Numbered from the stretch's first letter, positions 1 to 7,557 are shown. The stretch is DNA of 8,528 nt from Ignavibacteria bacterium (GCA_029863735.1 JAOTUT010000050.1:1-8528), one strand, 5' to 3'. The notes: a model not told the origin generated them from the letters alone. Numbers and translations: made by a program.

Positions 1-2397
1 GGATCTAACGGAGTAGGCTGGATTTGTAACCAGAACAGAGACACAAGACAAATGACAAACACCGGACCCTTTACTGTTGTAAAAGATGTAGAGAACGAAA
101 TAACAATTGCTTACGTCGTAGGCAGAGGGACAGACTGGCGTGATGGAATCGTCAGGGCCCGGGCTATTGATGACGGTGCTCAGAATATTTTTGATAATAA
201 CTTCTTAGCTCCAACACCGCCTCCGGCTCCTGCGGTAACATTATCTTCCAGTGATGATTTTATTGATATATCCTGGAATACACCAAGTCAAGTAGGATAT
301 ACAAGTGTAACCCCTACGTGGGATTTAAGGTTCGAGGGATATCAGGTTTGGGCTTTCAAGACTAACATTCCAGAGGACATCGTATCGGATCAGGAGAATT
401 CTGTATTACTCGCAACTTATGACCTGGATAATTTTATTGAAAATGTTTTTAAAGAAAACTCAGCAACAACTGGAATTGAACCGTTATATGAAGTTTCAGT
501 ACCAGAGAATCAATTGGATTCTGCTCTTTACGTCGATGAGGAAACAGGAAGAATAAGATTGAGAGTTTTTAATGACCCATTTGATCCTAATTCACCTGTA
601 GTTAAGGGCAGACCATATTACTTTGCAGTAGTAAGCTATGCGCTTAATTACCTTTCATTGGTTGATAAAGCCGCACCTGAGAATCCTATCGGTAACCGGG
701 GCGATTACTACCTGAGCTCATTTGCTTTTGCACAGGAAGCAGAAAATATTAGAACCATAAACTCTATAGTAGTAGGAGAAGATGCACTTAATCCACCTGT
801 AGTTGTTCAACCTGCAAATAAAATTAGTGGCGCATCTCTTGGTAATGTTGGTTTTGATGTTGTTAATAATGAAGAATTAACAGGTGAATCCTATGAGGTA
901 ACTTTCTTTAAGGATTCTTCATCATTGTATTATTCAATGTTTTGGAAACTAACTAACCTCTCTACGGGAAATATTAAAAGATATAAGGGTGCTGAATATA
1001 CGTATGGTAACCCAGATGTTAACGACACGATTACCGATGGATTTATTACAAAAGTTGAGCTTCAGGATGCCACGATTGGAATGTTAACATATGAGCCGCC
1101 AGGCGCTGAATGGTATAATTTTACCGGTTCTCCTATCGATTCTATGAGAGCAAGAGGAGTTTGGTATATGGGCAAGGATTTAGTTACCGAGCCGCCTTCT
1201 AATTTATTTCTTGTTCCTGATAATGCAACTACACCGTTTCCATGGAGAAATCATGCCTTACCTGCTGATACTATAAAAAGTACATACCTTACTACTGAAA
1301 AATTACGAAAGGTTGAACTACGTTTTGGTGATGAAAGTTTTGGAAAAGCATATAGATATATAAATGGTTATAAAAGGCCTCCCATAGGACAAGGATCCGC
1401 ATCTGGTCGTTTCCTGTATGCCGAAGCAATAACAAGTGCAGACACTAGTGCCGATCCTAATGACGGTGACGCTATAGGCAGATGGGATGAAGTCAACGAC
1501 AGAGCTATGGGGTTTGTAGATGTACCATTCCAGGCATGGGTTGTAGATGAGCAGCATGGTGAGGAATACCAGCTGGCTGTAGGTTTCATTGAAGCTAAAA
1601 ATGGAACTGCGTTCTTTCCAGAAGGAATTCCGGATGGTATTTGGGATCCCGGTACTTTTATACCTGATAGAGGTGAATTCCTCATAATTTTTGATACCCC
1701 TTACGATCCGGATGGTAATCAGATTGAATTGACTGGCGGAGATTTCCAAACCAGCAGCGGTACAGAAACAATTTGGGTTGACTATGTTCGTTGGTATACA
1801 GGTTCACCCTGGTTTTCACTTTCTATACCTGCAGATGCTCAAGGCATTACAGATGAACAGAGAGCTGTATTTGAATCTCCTTGCCTAAGCACCATGTACT
1901 TATTAGGTTTAGCAAGGATAGATTCAACTGCCTGGTTTACACCGGGAGACGTGCTAACAATTCCGCTGGATGCATATCCTTATACAGAGAATGATGTATA
2001 CCAGTTTACTACGCTTCAAGGTACAACGGTAACAGAAGAGCAGGAACGTGAACGTTGGGAAAAAGTAAATGTTTACCCGAATCCACTGTTTGCATATAAC
2101 ACTTTATCAAATTACTATTCAAATACTCCTGATGAGCCATTTGTTACGTTTACAAACTTGCCCGAAGAAGTCACAATCAAGATTTACTCATTATCAGGGA
2201 CGCTCCTCAGAACATTAACAACGGAAGATGATAAAACTTCTCCAACCTCTCCGTATTTAAACTGGGATTTAGAAAATGAATCTACATTAAGAGTGGCTTC
2301 GGGTATGTATCTTGCAATCGTCTCATCGCCAAAATATGGTGATAAAGTATTGAAGTTCGCAATAATAATGCCTCAGAAACAAATACAAAGGTTCTAA
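1..2397 (+). CDS. T9SS type A sorting domain protein, large secreted protein (5'-truncated)
   Basis: The reading frame is open from the first base, so the ATG at 52 is an internal Met and the true start lies upstream; 798 residues are visible. Residues 1-66 (TGPF near 22-25, then an EI-IAYVVG-G stretch) resemble a segment that often precedes fibronectin-like domains in secreted Bacteroidota/Ignavibacteria proteins. A Pro-rich linker (about 70-77) leads into a fibronectin type III-like domain (about 77-215, with ISW and FEGYQVW). The middle (about 250-650) has no family I recognise. The last 110 residues form a T9SS type A sorting domain: VNVYPNP at 689-695, then IKIYSLSGTLLRTL, SGMYL and a final KVLKFAII strand with an 8-residue tail. 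Such domains send proteins through the outer membrane by T9SS, where they are usually cleaved and attached or released. The Sec signal peptide should be in the missing part. The PorV-like gene follows after 73 bases. Export route is confident; the protein's role is unknown. Confidence 0.9.
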   Translation, partial: GSNGVGWICNQNRDTRQMTNTGPFTVVKDVENEITIAYVVGRGTDWRDGIVRARAIDDGAQNIFDNNFLAPTPPPAPAVTLSSSDDFIDISWNTPSQVGYTSVTPTWDLRFEGYQVWAFKTNIPEDIVSDQENSVLLATYDLDNFIENVFKENSATTGIEPLYEVSVPENQLDSALYVDEETGRIRLRVFNDPFDPNSPVVKGRPYYFAVVSYALNYLSLVDKAAPENPIGNRGDYYLSSFAFAQEAENIRTINSIVVGEDALNPPVVVQPANKISGASLGNVGFDVVNNEELTGESYEVTFFKDSSSLYYSMFWKLTNLSTGNIKRYKGAEYTYGNPDVNDTITDGFITKVELQDATIGMLTYEPPGAEWYNFTGSPIDSMRARGVWYMGKDLVTEPPSNLFLVPDNATTPFPWRNHALPADTIKSTYLTTEKLRKVELRFGDESFGKAYRYINGYKRPPIGQGSASGRFLYAEAITSADTSADPNDGDAIGRWDEVNDRAMGFVDVPFQAWVVDEQHGEEYQLAVGFIEAKNGTAFFPEGIPDGIWDPGTFIPDRGEFLIIFDTPYDPDGNQIELTGGDFQTSSGTETIWVDYVRWYTGSPWFSLSIPADAQGITDEQRAVFESPCLSTMYLLGLARIDSTAWFTPGDVLTIPLDAYPYTENDVYQFTTLQGTTVTEEQERERWEKVNVYPNPLFAYNTLSNYYSNTPDEPFVTFTNLPEEVTIKIYSLSGTLLRTLTTEDDKTSPTSPYLNWDLENESTLRVASGMYLAIVSSPKYGDKVLKFAIIMPQKQIQRF

Positions 2398-2412
2398 CGA
2401 AATTAAGATTGA

Positions 2413-2445
2413 CAGGCATATTAAAATGTTGCCTGCCAGCTTTTT
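2413..2445 (+). terminator. Weak hairpin, possible attenuator between cargo and porV-like gene
   Basis: CAGGCA (2413-2418) pairs with TGCCTG (2430-2435) around an 11-base loop, and a run of five T follows at 2441-2445. The stem is only six pairs and the T-run starts five bases after it, so it would be a poor intrinsic terminator. It could cause partial read-through or be chance. It is the only structure I see in the 73-base gap. Confidence 0.25.
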
Positions 2446-2456
2446 AAGTTAAAATA

Positions 2457-2462
2457 GTGGAG
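2457..2462 (+). promoter_or_regulatory. Shine-Dalgarno of porV-like gene
   Basis: GTGGAG lies eight bases before the ATG at 2471. It is a reasonable purine-rich ribosome binding site and supports that start, which also begins a well-formed signal peptide. Confidence 0.6.
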
Positions 2463-2470
2463 TTTATAAA

Positions 2471-3484
2471 ATGAAAAAAATAATACTAATACTGATTCTA
2501 ATTGCAACTTCAATCTATGCAGGTGATGTTGCAAGAAAAGGAACAACGGGTGCCGAACAATTATTAATACCTATTGGCGCCCGCGGAATAGCCACTGGAG
2601 GTGCTTTTCTGGCTAATATTACGGGGTTGGAATCAATTTATTACAACCCTGCTGGTTTGGATGTTTATCCGCAAACAGAGGCAATGTTTAGTTATGTTAA
2701 TTACCTTGCCGATATTAACATTTCTTACTTTGCTATTGGCACAGCTCTCGGAGATTTCGGATCAATTGGTTTGGATCTGAAATCTTTCGATTTCGGAGAT
2801 ATACCAGTTACAACTGAAACCTTTCCTGATGGAACAGGCCAGACTTACTCTCCGTCGTTTATAACCCTCGGGTTTACTTACTCGAAGGTTTTAACTGACA
2901 GAATCTCAATTGGAACAAACCTAAAGCTAATATCAGAGAATATCCAAAACACAAATGCTACAGGATTTGCTTTAGATGCCGGTGTTCAATATCGGTTCTC
3001 TGATGCATTGATGATTGGAGCTACTGTTAAAAACATTGGAAGTGACATGAGTTACTCGGGTCAAGATCTAACTTCAAGAACCGAAATACCCGGTTCGATA
3101 CCCGGTTCTTCATCAGGAAGCTATGAGGTTATTACTGAAGGTTTCCAGATCCCTAGCTTCTTCCAGCTAAGTATGACATATGCGCTGAATATAAACGAGC
3201 AGAACGATTTGTTGTTTGCCGGTGCATATACTGCTAATAATTCATTTGAAGATGTTGCAAATCTAGGTCTGGAATATGGATTTATGAATAATTTCTTTGT
3301 AAGAGGTGGTTATACCTTTTTGGTTGAAAATGCAAGCGAGTACATTTATGGTTTAACTTTTGGCGCTGGTTTAGATTATAAGATCGGCGGTGAAGTTGGA
3401 TTTGTATTCGACTATGCATTCAGGGATGTTAAAGAGTTCCCGAGTGCAAACCACGTATTTACAATTAAGCTTAGCTTCCAATAA
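2471..3484 (+). CDS. PorV/PorQ family outer-membrane beta-barrel protein
   Basis: A 337-residue exported outer-membrane protein. Residues 1-17 are a signal peptide (MKK, a run of Ile/Leu, cleavage likely after A17 of SIYA). Mature residues 24-63 carry the family signature: a G-A-LL-P-GARG-A-GGAF stretch and then YYNPAGL (57-63), as in PorV/PorQ and the wider FadL-like barrel group. Alternating amphipathic strands follow to a C-terminal TIKLSFQ, a plausible last strand. In characterised T9SS, PorV binds the C-terminal sorting domains of cargo at the translocon and carries them to the attachment complex, while PorQ binds PorZ. Ignavibacteria-type genomes often carry several paralogues, so this one may be cargo-specific rather than the core PorV. 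The gene just upstream encodes a T9SS cargo. A 12-base in-frame tandem repeat (3086-3109) gives IPGS twice at 206-213, probably in an exposed loop. Family assignment is sure; the exact paralogue is not. Confidence 0.9.
   Translation: MKKIILILILIATSIYAGDVARKGTTGAEQLLIPIGARGIATGGAFLANITGLESIYYNPAGLDVYPQTEAMFSYVNYLADINISYFAIGTALGDFGSIGLDLKSFDFGDIPVTTETFPDGTGQTYSPSFITLGFTYSKVLTDRISIGTNLKLISENIQNTNATGFALDAGVQYRFSDALMIGATVKNIGSDMSYSGQDLTSRTEIPGSIPGSSSGSYEVITEGFQIPSFFQLSMTYALNINEQNDLLFAGAYTANNSFEDVANLGLEYGFMNNFFVRGGYTFLVENASEYIYGLTFGAGLDYKIGGEVGFVFDYAFRDVKEFPSANHVFTIKLSFQ
3086..3109 (+). repeat. 12-base tandem duplication inside the porV-like gene
   Basis: ATACCCGGTTC occurs at 3086-3096 and again at 3098-3108, a 12-base period that keeps frame and encodes IPGS-IPGS, followed by SSGS. 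The preceding GAACCG at 3078-3083 is an inverted copy of the CGGTTC in each unit, so small hairpins are also possible. Confidence 0.8.
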
Positions 3485-3498
3485 TCGGTGGAATAATT

Positions 3499-3543
3499 AA
3501 AAAAAGCGTCTCTTGAGTTTTCAATAGACGCTTTTTTATTTTT
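3499..3543 (+). terminator. Strong intrinsic terminator, likely bidirectional
   Basis: AAAAAAGCGTCT (3500-3511) pairs perfectly with AGACGCTTTTTT (3526-3537). Inside it, TTGA (3513-3516) pairs with TCAA (3521-3524) around a GTTT loop, leaving one C/T mismatch between the two stem parts. Further T-rich sequence follows to 3543. The A-run on one side and T-run on the other would allow termination on both strands. It begins about 15 bases after the porV-like stop codon and ends 25 bases before the next start, so it separates that gene from the GWxTD gene. Confidence 0.9.
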
Positions 3544-3568
3544 GGAGCAATAAAATTCTGGATTTGCT

Positions 3569-4936
3569 ATGAATAGATTTTTACTAGCTTTATTATTTTC
3601 ATCCTCTCTGACAGTTATCTTTCCGCAAAAGATAAATTTTGAATTTGACTATGCGCAGTTTGGTTATGATTCCTCAGCTAATTATGTTGAGTTTTATTAT
3701 TCTTTTGATCAGAGTAGTTTAGAATATGTTGACACAGATACAACTGATTATGTCGGGGGAATTTTGCACATTGAAATTATTGACTCCGCTACCTCCGAAA
3801 CTATCATTGACAAGCACTGGATTGTAAATAGCGAAATATCAGATTCAACTGAACTAACCCGGAATCTAATCGGTATATTGGGATTCATTATAAACCAGGG
3901 ATCTTACAGGGCCACTATTACTGGATCGGATGCCAATAATCCTTCTAATAACAGAACAATATCAGAACTTTTATTCGTTGTGCCTTTCACAAAGACTAGT
4001 ATTTCATTAAGCGATATTCAACTAGCCTCAAATATAATTCCTGGCAGTGAAAATACTTCCTCTATTTTTTATAAGAACACATATGAAATAACTCCGCTGC
4101 CCGCAGCTTTGTGCGGGGAAAACCAACCCATTCTTTTCTATTATACTGAAGTTTATAATATCCAGTTCAGTCCTTATGAGAATGAGTTAAGGTTAGATGA
4201 GTTGGTAGTAAATAGCAGGGGACAATTGGTCAGTTCAAAGTCAAAACGAATTAATAAGTCAGTAGATTCAAGAGTTGAAGTAGGGAAGTTAAATGTATAT
4301 AAGTTTCCCACTGAAACATATACTCTAATATTAAATCTGATTGATAGTGTTGCAAATTACGGTGTCTCGTCATCGAAAAAGTTTTTCGTTTATAATCCTT
4401 CTGTTGTACCCATTGATACATTACAACTTACAACCTCGCCTGTTTTAAGCACCACTTTCGGCTCAATGTCCGAAGAAGAATTGGATGATCTTTATTCAAA
4501 ATCAGAATACATTGCATCAGAACAAGAGAAAGATCGGTATGAAGCACTTAGTACTGTTGAGGCAAAAAGAGAATTTATGTATACATTTTGGAAAGCCCGT
4601 GATGAGAATCCATCCGATGAGAGGAATCAATATTTCCTGGATTATCTGAAAAGAATAACAGAGAGTAATGATAAGTACTCGGCTGCAAAAAAAAGTGGCT
4701 GGAAAACCGACAGAGGAAGAGTATATCTGGTTTATGGTCCTCCCTCCGAAATTGAGAGGTATCCAAACCAAATTGAAAGTAAACCATATGAAATTTGGAT
4801 ATATGAGAGTTTAGAAGGCGGAGTTGTTTTCGTTTTTGGAGATGTTAGTGGTTATAATGATTATCAACTTCTTCATTCTACAAAAAGGGGTGAGTTAAGA
4901 GATGATTCCTGGATAAGAAGAATAGCTGTTCAATAG
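3569..4936 (+). CDS. GWxTD domain-containing exported protein, function unknown
   Basis: A 455-residue protein. Residues 1-20 look like a signal peptide (MNR, then a Leu/Phe/Ser-rich core, cleavage near FPQ). There is no lipobox Cys, so it is probably periplasmic or surface-exposed rather than a lipoprotein. Residues 21 to about 290 appear beta-rich and start with the FDYAQFGYD...VEFYYSF pattern usual in this family. From about 295 a charged helical region (SEEELDDLY, FMYTFWKARDENP) leads to the diagnostic GWKTDRGRVYLVYGPP at 377-392, then the PYEIWIY and VFVFGD strands. The GWxTD domain is known by sequence in Bacteroidota, Acidobacteriota and relatives, but I know of no established biochemical function. 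The gene stands alone between the upstream terminator and a 97-base gap. The only start-proximal purines are GGA eight bases before the ATG, so initiation may not rely on Shine-Dalgarno. The start is supported by the signal peptide. Confidence 0.88.
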   Translation: MNRFLLALLFSSSLTVIFPQKINFEFDYAQFGYDSSANYVEFYYSFDQSSLEYVDTDTTDYVGGILHIEIIDSATSETIIDKHWIVNSEISDSTELTRNLIGILGFIINQGSYRATITGSDANNPSNNRTISELLFVVPFTKTSISLSDIQLASNIIPGSENTSSIFYKNTYEITPLPAALCGENQPILFYYTEVYNIQFSPYENELRLDELVVNSRGQLVSSKSKRINKSVDSRVEVGKLNVYKFPTETYTLILNLIDSVANYGVSSSKKFFVYNPSVVPIDTLQLTTSPVLSTTFGSMSEEELDDLYSKSEYIASEQEKDRYEALSTVEAKREFMYTFWKARDENPSDERNQYFLDYLKRITESNDKYSAAKKSGWKTDRGRVYLVYGPPSEIERYPNQIESKPYEIWIYESLEGGVVFVFGDVSGYNDYQLLHSTKRGELRDDSWIRRIAVQ

Positions 4937-5004
4937 TACAAATGTAATTTTCCTTTATTGCCTGCAGAATTTTAATTCCTTTCATCTTTGTGATAATCTT
5001 TGGT

Positions 5005-5012
5005 TATTTTTG
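5005..5012 (+). promoter_or_regulatory. Possible Bacteroidota-type -7 element (TAnnTTTG)
   Basis: TATTTTTG matches the TAnnTTTG -7 consensus described for Bacteroidota primary sigma factors. A TTTG lies upstream at 4987-4990, but the 14-base gap is shorter than the usual spacing to the -33 box. It sits in the only gap (4937-5033) before the five-gene run. If real, transcription would start about 5017-5020, after the upstream TTG at 5010. The match is short, AT-rich, and may be chance. Confidence 0.3.
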
Positions 5013-5033
5013 CATCAAAATTTTCCTCTACTG

Positions 5034-5903
5034 ATGAAGAATAGAATTGAATATATCGTTTTTGTTTTATTTAGCTTTTGTTTCCGTCTTCTTGGATTAA
5101 ACCTTTCAAGAAGGATAGCACCGATTTTAGCTTTCGTTTTCTTCTATTTCATCCCGATCAGAAAAAAAGTGGTCTTTGAAAACCTTAAGATAGCATTCCC
5201 GAAAAATGACATAACTGCCAATAAGAAATTAGCTTTCAAAATTTATTCAAGCTTTGCTACAACACTTGTTGAAATTATGTGTCTTCCATTCCTGGAAAAA
5301 TCCGAATTGACCGGTGCAGTTGATTGTAGTAACCCTGAACTGATTGTTGGAAAGTACATTGAGGGCAAAGGAGTAATCCTACTTTCTTCGCACTTTGGAA
5401 ATTGGGAATTTGGAGCAATCGCTACTGCTATTCAGGTAAAGTTACCATTTTCAGTAGTAGTGAAACCGTTAAGAAACCCCTTAGTTAATAATTGGATGAA
5501 CAAAGCCCGGACAAAGTTCGGGAATGAAGTTGTTCCTCTTGGTATTTCAATCAGAAAAACTTATCAGACGCTAAAAGAAAAAAAAATAGTTGCAATGGTA
5601 GCTGATCAGAGAGGACCAAAAGAAGGAGCAAAAGTGGATTTCTTTGAAAAAAAAGTACCTGCTTATACGGGACCAGCATCACTTGCACTTAAAACCGGGG
5701 CACCAATTGTTTGTGGCATCCCTATCAGGGGCAAAGATTATAAATATAAAATGGTCCTAGTTGAAATCTCTCAAGATAATCTGCCGGAAAGTGAAGAAGA
5801 CAAGATTCTGGAAATTAGTCAGAGGTACACTTCATATCTTGAAAAAGTAATTCGTGACCATCCCGAGCAGTGGCTGTGGATGCATAAAAGATGGAAATAC
5901 TAA
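5034..5903 (+). CDS. LpxL/HtrB-like lipid A acyltransferase (lysophospholipid acyltransferase family)
   Basis: Transfers a fatty acyl chain to a lipid A precursor at the inner face of the cytoplasmic membrane, by family. I take the ATG at 5034 (289 residues). An in-frame TTG at 5010 would add eight residues (MHQNFPLL) without a ribosome site, whereas the family-like N-terminus starts at MKNRIEY. Residues 5-42 are hydrophobic and probably anchor or insert in the membrane. NLKIAFP (50-56) matches the NL---FP motif. HFGNWE at 120-125 is the catalytic H-x4-E motif, and DQRG (191-194) followed by Y-GPASLALKTGAPIV is the usual second block. Length fits the family (about 290-310). The stop codon abuts the ATG of the glycosyltransferase (TAAATG), indicating co-transcription and translational coupling. 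The acyl chain and acceptor position (LpxL or LpxM role, or another lipid) cannot be read from sequence. Confidence 0.9.
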   Translation: MKNRIEYIVFVLFSFCFRLLGLNLSRRIAPILAFVFFYFIPIRKKVVFENLKIAFPKNDITANKKLAFKIYSSFATTLVEIMCLPFLEKSELTGAVDCSNPELIVGKYIEGKGVILLSSHFGNWEFGAIATAIQVKLPFSVVVKPLRNPLVNNWMNKARTKFGNEVVPLGISIRKTYQTLKEKKIVAMVADQRGPKEGAKVDFFEKKVPAYTGPASLALKTGAPIVCGIPIRGKDYKYKMVLVEISQDNLPESEEDKILEISQRYTSYLEKVIRDHPEQWLWMHKRWKY

Positions 5904-6935
5904 ATGAGTTTTGAAAAGAAAATACTTGTTATTCAAACTGCTTTTCCTGGAGATGCGATTCTTACTCTTCCTTTTATACAGGAATTAAATAAGAAAAAGC
6001 CTGATTATTCAATTGACGTATTGTGCATCCCTTCAACCGCAGAAATATTTGCTGCTTCTCCTAATGTCAATAAAGTAATTTCATTAGATAAAAAAGGAAA
6101 GCAAAAGTCGGTTGTTGCTTTTTTGAGATTCATAAAAGAACTTAGGTCAAACAATTATGAAATTGTTTACTCGCCTCATCGATCTGTTCGCAGTGCATTG
6201 ATTGCAATGAATCTTTCAGCAAAAGAGTCATATGGATTTGATAATAGTAGCTTGAAATTTGCTTTTAAGAAAACAGTCAAGTATGATTACTCTGCTCACG
6301 AAGTCAAAAGAAATTTAGAATTTGTTGGCGAAAATTTCAGTGGAGATAAGTGGCGGATAAATCCTGAAGTAGTTATCCCTAAAGAATCTGAAACAAAAGT
6401 TAAAGAGTATTTAATTGATAATAACCTCAATAAGTTCATAACAATAGCACCTGGTTCTGTATGGGAAACAAAAAAATATCCTGTTGATTATTACAAACGA
6501 ATAGTGAGTTATTTCCTTGATTTGAATTTTCAAATTGTGTTGGTTGGAGGAATCACTGATAAAAGTATGTGCGAAACTATCAACAAAGATGTTGAACAGA
6601 ATTTTTTCATTGCAGCCGGAGATTTTTCATTCATTGAAACAATTGGGTTATTGAAAAGTTCTTTACTACTAATTTGTAATGATAGTGCGCCAACTCACCT
6701 CGGTGTTTGTGCAGATATTCCCGTTCTTACAATTTACTGTTCAACCACTCCACAATTTGGTTTCTATCCTTATAATGCAAAAAGTGATTATATAAGTTAT
6801 GATGATCTATATTGCAAACCGTGTGGGATTCATGGTTTTAAGAACTGTCCAACAGGCACTTTTGATTGTGCAAAATTACTTCCTCCGGAAAAGATAATTC
6901 AGAAAGCAGAGAAGTTATTAGCAAATGCAAGATGA
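5904..6935 (+). CDS. waaF: Glycosyltransferase family 9, LPS heptosyltransferase II-like
   Basis: A 343-residue GT-B enzyme of family GT9, which moves heptose from an ADP-heptose donor to the LPS inner core on the cytoplasmic side. The N-terminal half begins KILVIQTAFPGDAILTLP; D17 in the PGD motif corresponds to the conserved acidic residue of WaaC/WaaF. The donor-binding half opens with IAPGSVWETKKYP (181-193) and has the NDSAPTHLG motif (259-267), equivalent to the D-G/A-P-HLA block. Near the end, C304, C307, C315 and C322 form a CxPC...CPxGxxxC arrangement often seen in non-enteric heptosyltransferase II proteins; its role is unclear to me. It starts directly at the acyltransferase stop and its last 11 bases overlap tsaC. 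Family is sure; donor sugar and acceptor position (WaaF, WaaC or another core sugar) are inferred. Confidence 0.88.
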   Translation: MSFEKKILVIQTAFPGDAILTLPFIQELNKKKPDYSIDVLCIPSTAEIFAASPNVNKVISLDKKGKQKSVVAFLRFIKELRSNNYEIVYSPHRSVRSALIAMNLSAKESYGFDNSSLKFAFKKTVKYDYSAHEVKRNLEFVGENFSGDKWRINPEVVIPKESETKVKEYLIDNNLNKFITIAPGSVWETKKYPVDYYKRIVSYFLDLNFQIVLVGGITDKSMCETINKDVEQNFFIAAGDFSFIETIGLLKSSLLLICNDSAPTHLGVCADIPVLTIYCSTTPQFGFYPYNAKSDYISYDDLYCKPCGIHGFKNCPTGTFDCAKLLPPEKIIQKAEKLLANAR

Positions 6936-7557
6936 CCAAAAAAAACTAATTAACATTGAGGAAAATCCGGATACCGCTTTAATGTTGGCGGCAGAATTAT
7001 TTTATTCAGGGAAAGTATTTATTTACCCAACAGATACAATTTATGGAATAGGTGGAAATCCTTTTGATGAATTTGTTATAAATCGAATCGCTGAAATCAA
7101 GGGCAGAGACGAAAAGAAACAGTTCATTTGGCTTTTGTCCGATTTTGAAAATGTGATGAATTATACTGAAATCATTTTTGAAAATCATCTGGAATTTCTC
7201 CAAATGATATGGCCAGCTCCGGTTACGGTAATTCTCAATCTTAATGAACGGACAAAAAAAATCGCAAATCAGGAAACGGCTGCAATTAGAATTCCTCAAA
7301 ATGAATTCTGTTTAATGTTTCTAAAAGAGATTTCAAGGCCGCTAATCTCTACGAGTGTTAACCGAAGTGGTAATGATCCTGTAGATAATATTGAACAAAT
7401 TATTAGTGATTTTTCACAGGAGGTTGATGCTATAATTTTTAGTTCGCAAACACAAGAAAAAAAATTTTCAACGATAATAGACTTAACTGAAGCGAATCCA
7501 AGGCTAATCCGGGAGGGTTCAATTAAGTTTGTAGAATTGTTGCAGAACTTCAGTTAA
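6925..7557 (+). CDS. tsaC: L-threonylcarbamoyladenylate synthase (TsaC/YrdC/Sua5 family)
   Basis: Makes threonylcarbamoyl-AMP from threonine, bicarbonate and ATP, the first step of the t6A modification at position 37 of ANN-decoding tRNAs; cytoplasmic. The 210 residues cover only the YrdC domain, without the C-terminal Sua5 domain. Visible motifs are YPTDTIYGIG (34-43), the KxR site KGR (59-61), WPAPVT (96-101, where WPGPLT is usual, so Gly is replaced by Ala), RIP (near 123), and the SxN site STSVNRSG (142-149), then STIIDL and a final REGSI. The KxR and SxN nucleotide-binding residues are all present, which favours an active synthase over a degenerate YciO-type paralogue, although YciO cannot be wholly excluded. 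The start overlaps the glycosyltransferase by 11 bases in another frame, so expression is probably coupled. It is the one translation gene among envelope genes. Confidence 0.9.
   Translation: MQDDQKKLINIEENPDTALMLAAELFYSGKVFIYPTDTIYGIGGNPFDEFVINRIAEIKGRDEKKQFIWLLSDFENVMNYTEIIFENHLEFLQMIWPAPVTVILNLNERTKKIANQETAAIRIPQNEFCLMFLKEISRPLISTSVNRSGNDPVDNIEQIISDFSQEVDAIIFSSQTQEKKFSTIIDLTEANPRLIREGSIKFVELLQNFS

Noticed and set aside
52..54. ATG as the start of the first gene
   Set aside because: The frame is open back to base 1 and the residues before it continue the same domain, so this is an internal Met of a truncated gene.
1318..1749. Minus-strand open frames of 143 and 105 codons opposite the secreted protein gene
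   Set aside because: They lie wholly inside a well-supported gene, overlap each other in different frames, and show no recognisable domain.
3541..3566. TTTG plus TGGATTTG as a promoter for the GWxTD gene
   Set aside because: The -7-like box has a mismatch, the gap is only 14 bases, and the implied transcript start would fall inside the coding region.
4517..4787. Minus-strand open frames opposite the GWxTD domain
   Set aside because: They are antisense to the most conserved part of a real gene, with no family resemblance and no start signals.
7006..7299. Minus-strand open frame of 97 codons opposite tsaC
   Set aside because: It is antisense to clear TsaC motifs, and its composition is that of a reverse-strand shadow of an AT-rich gene.
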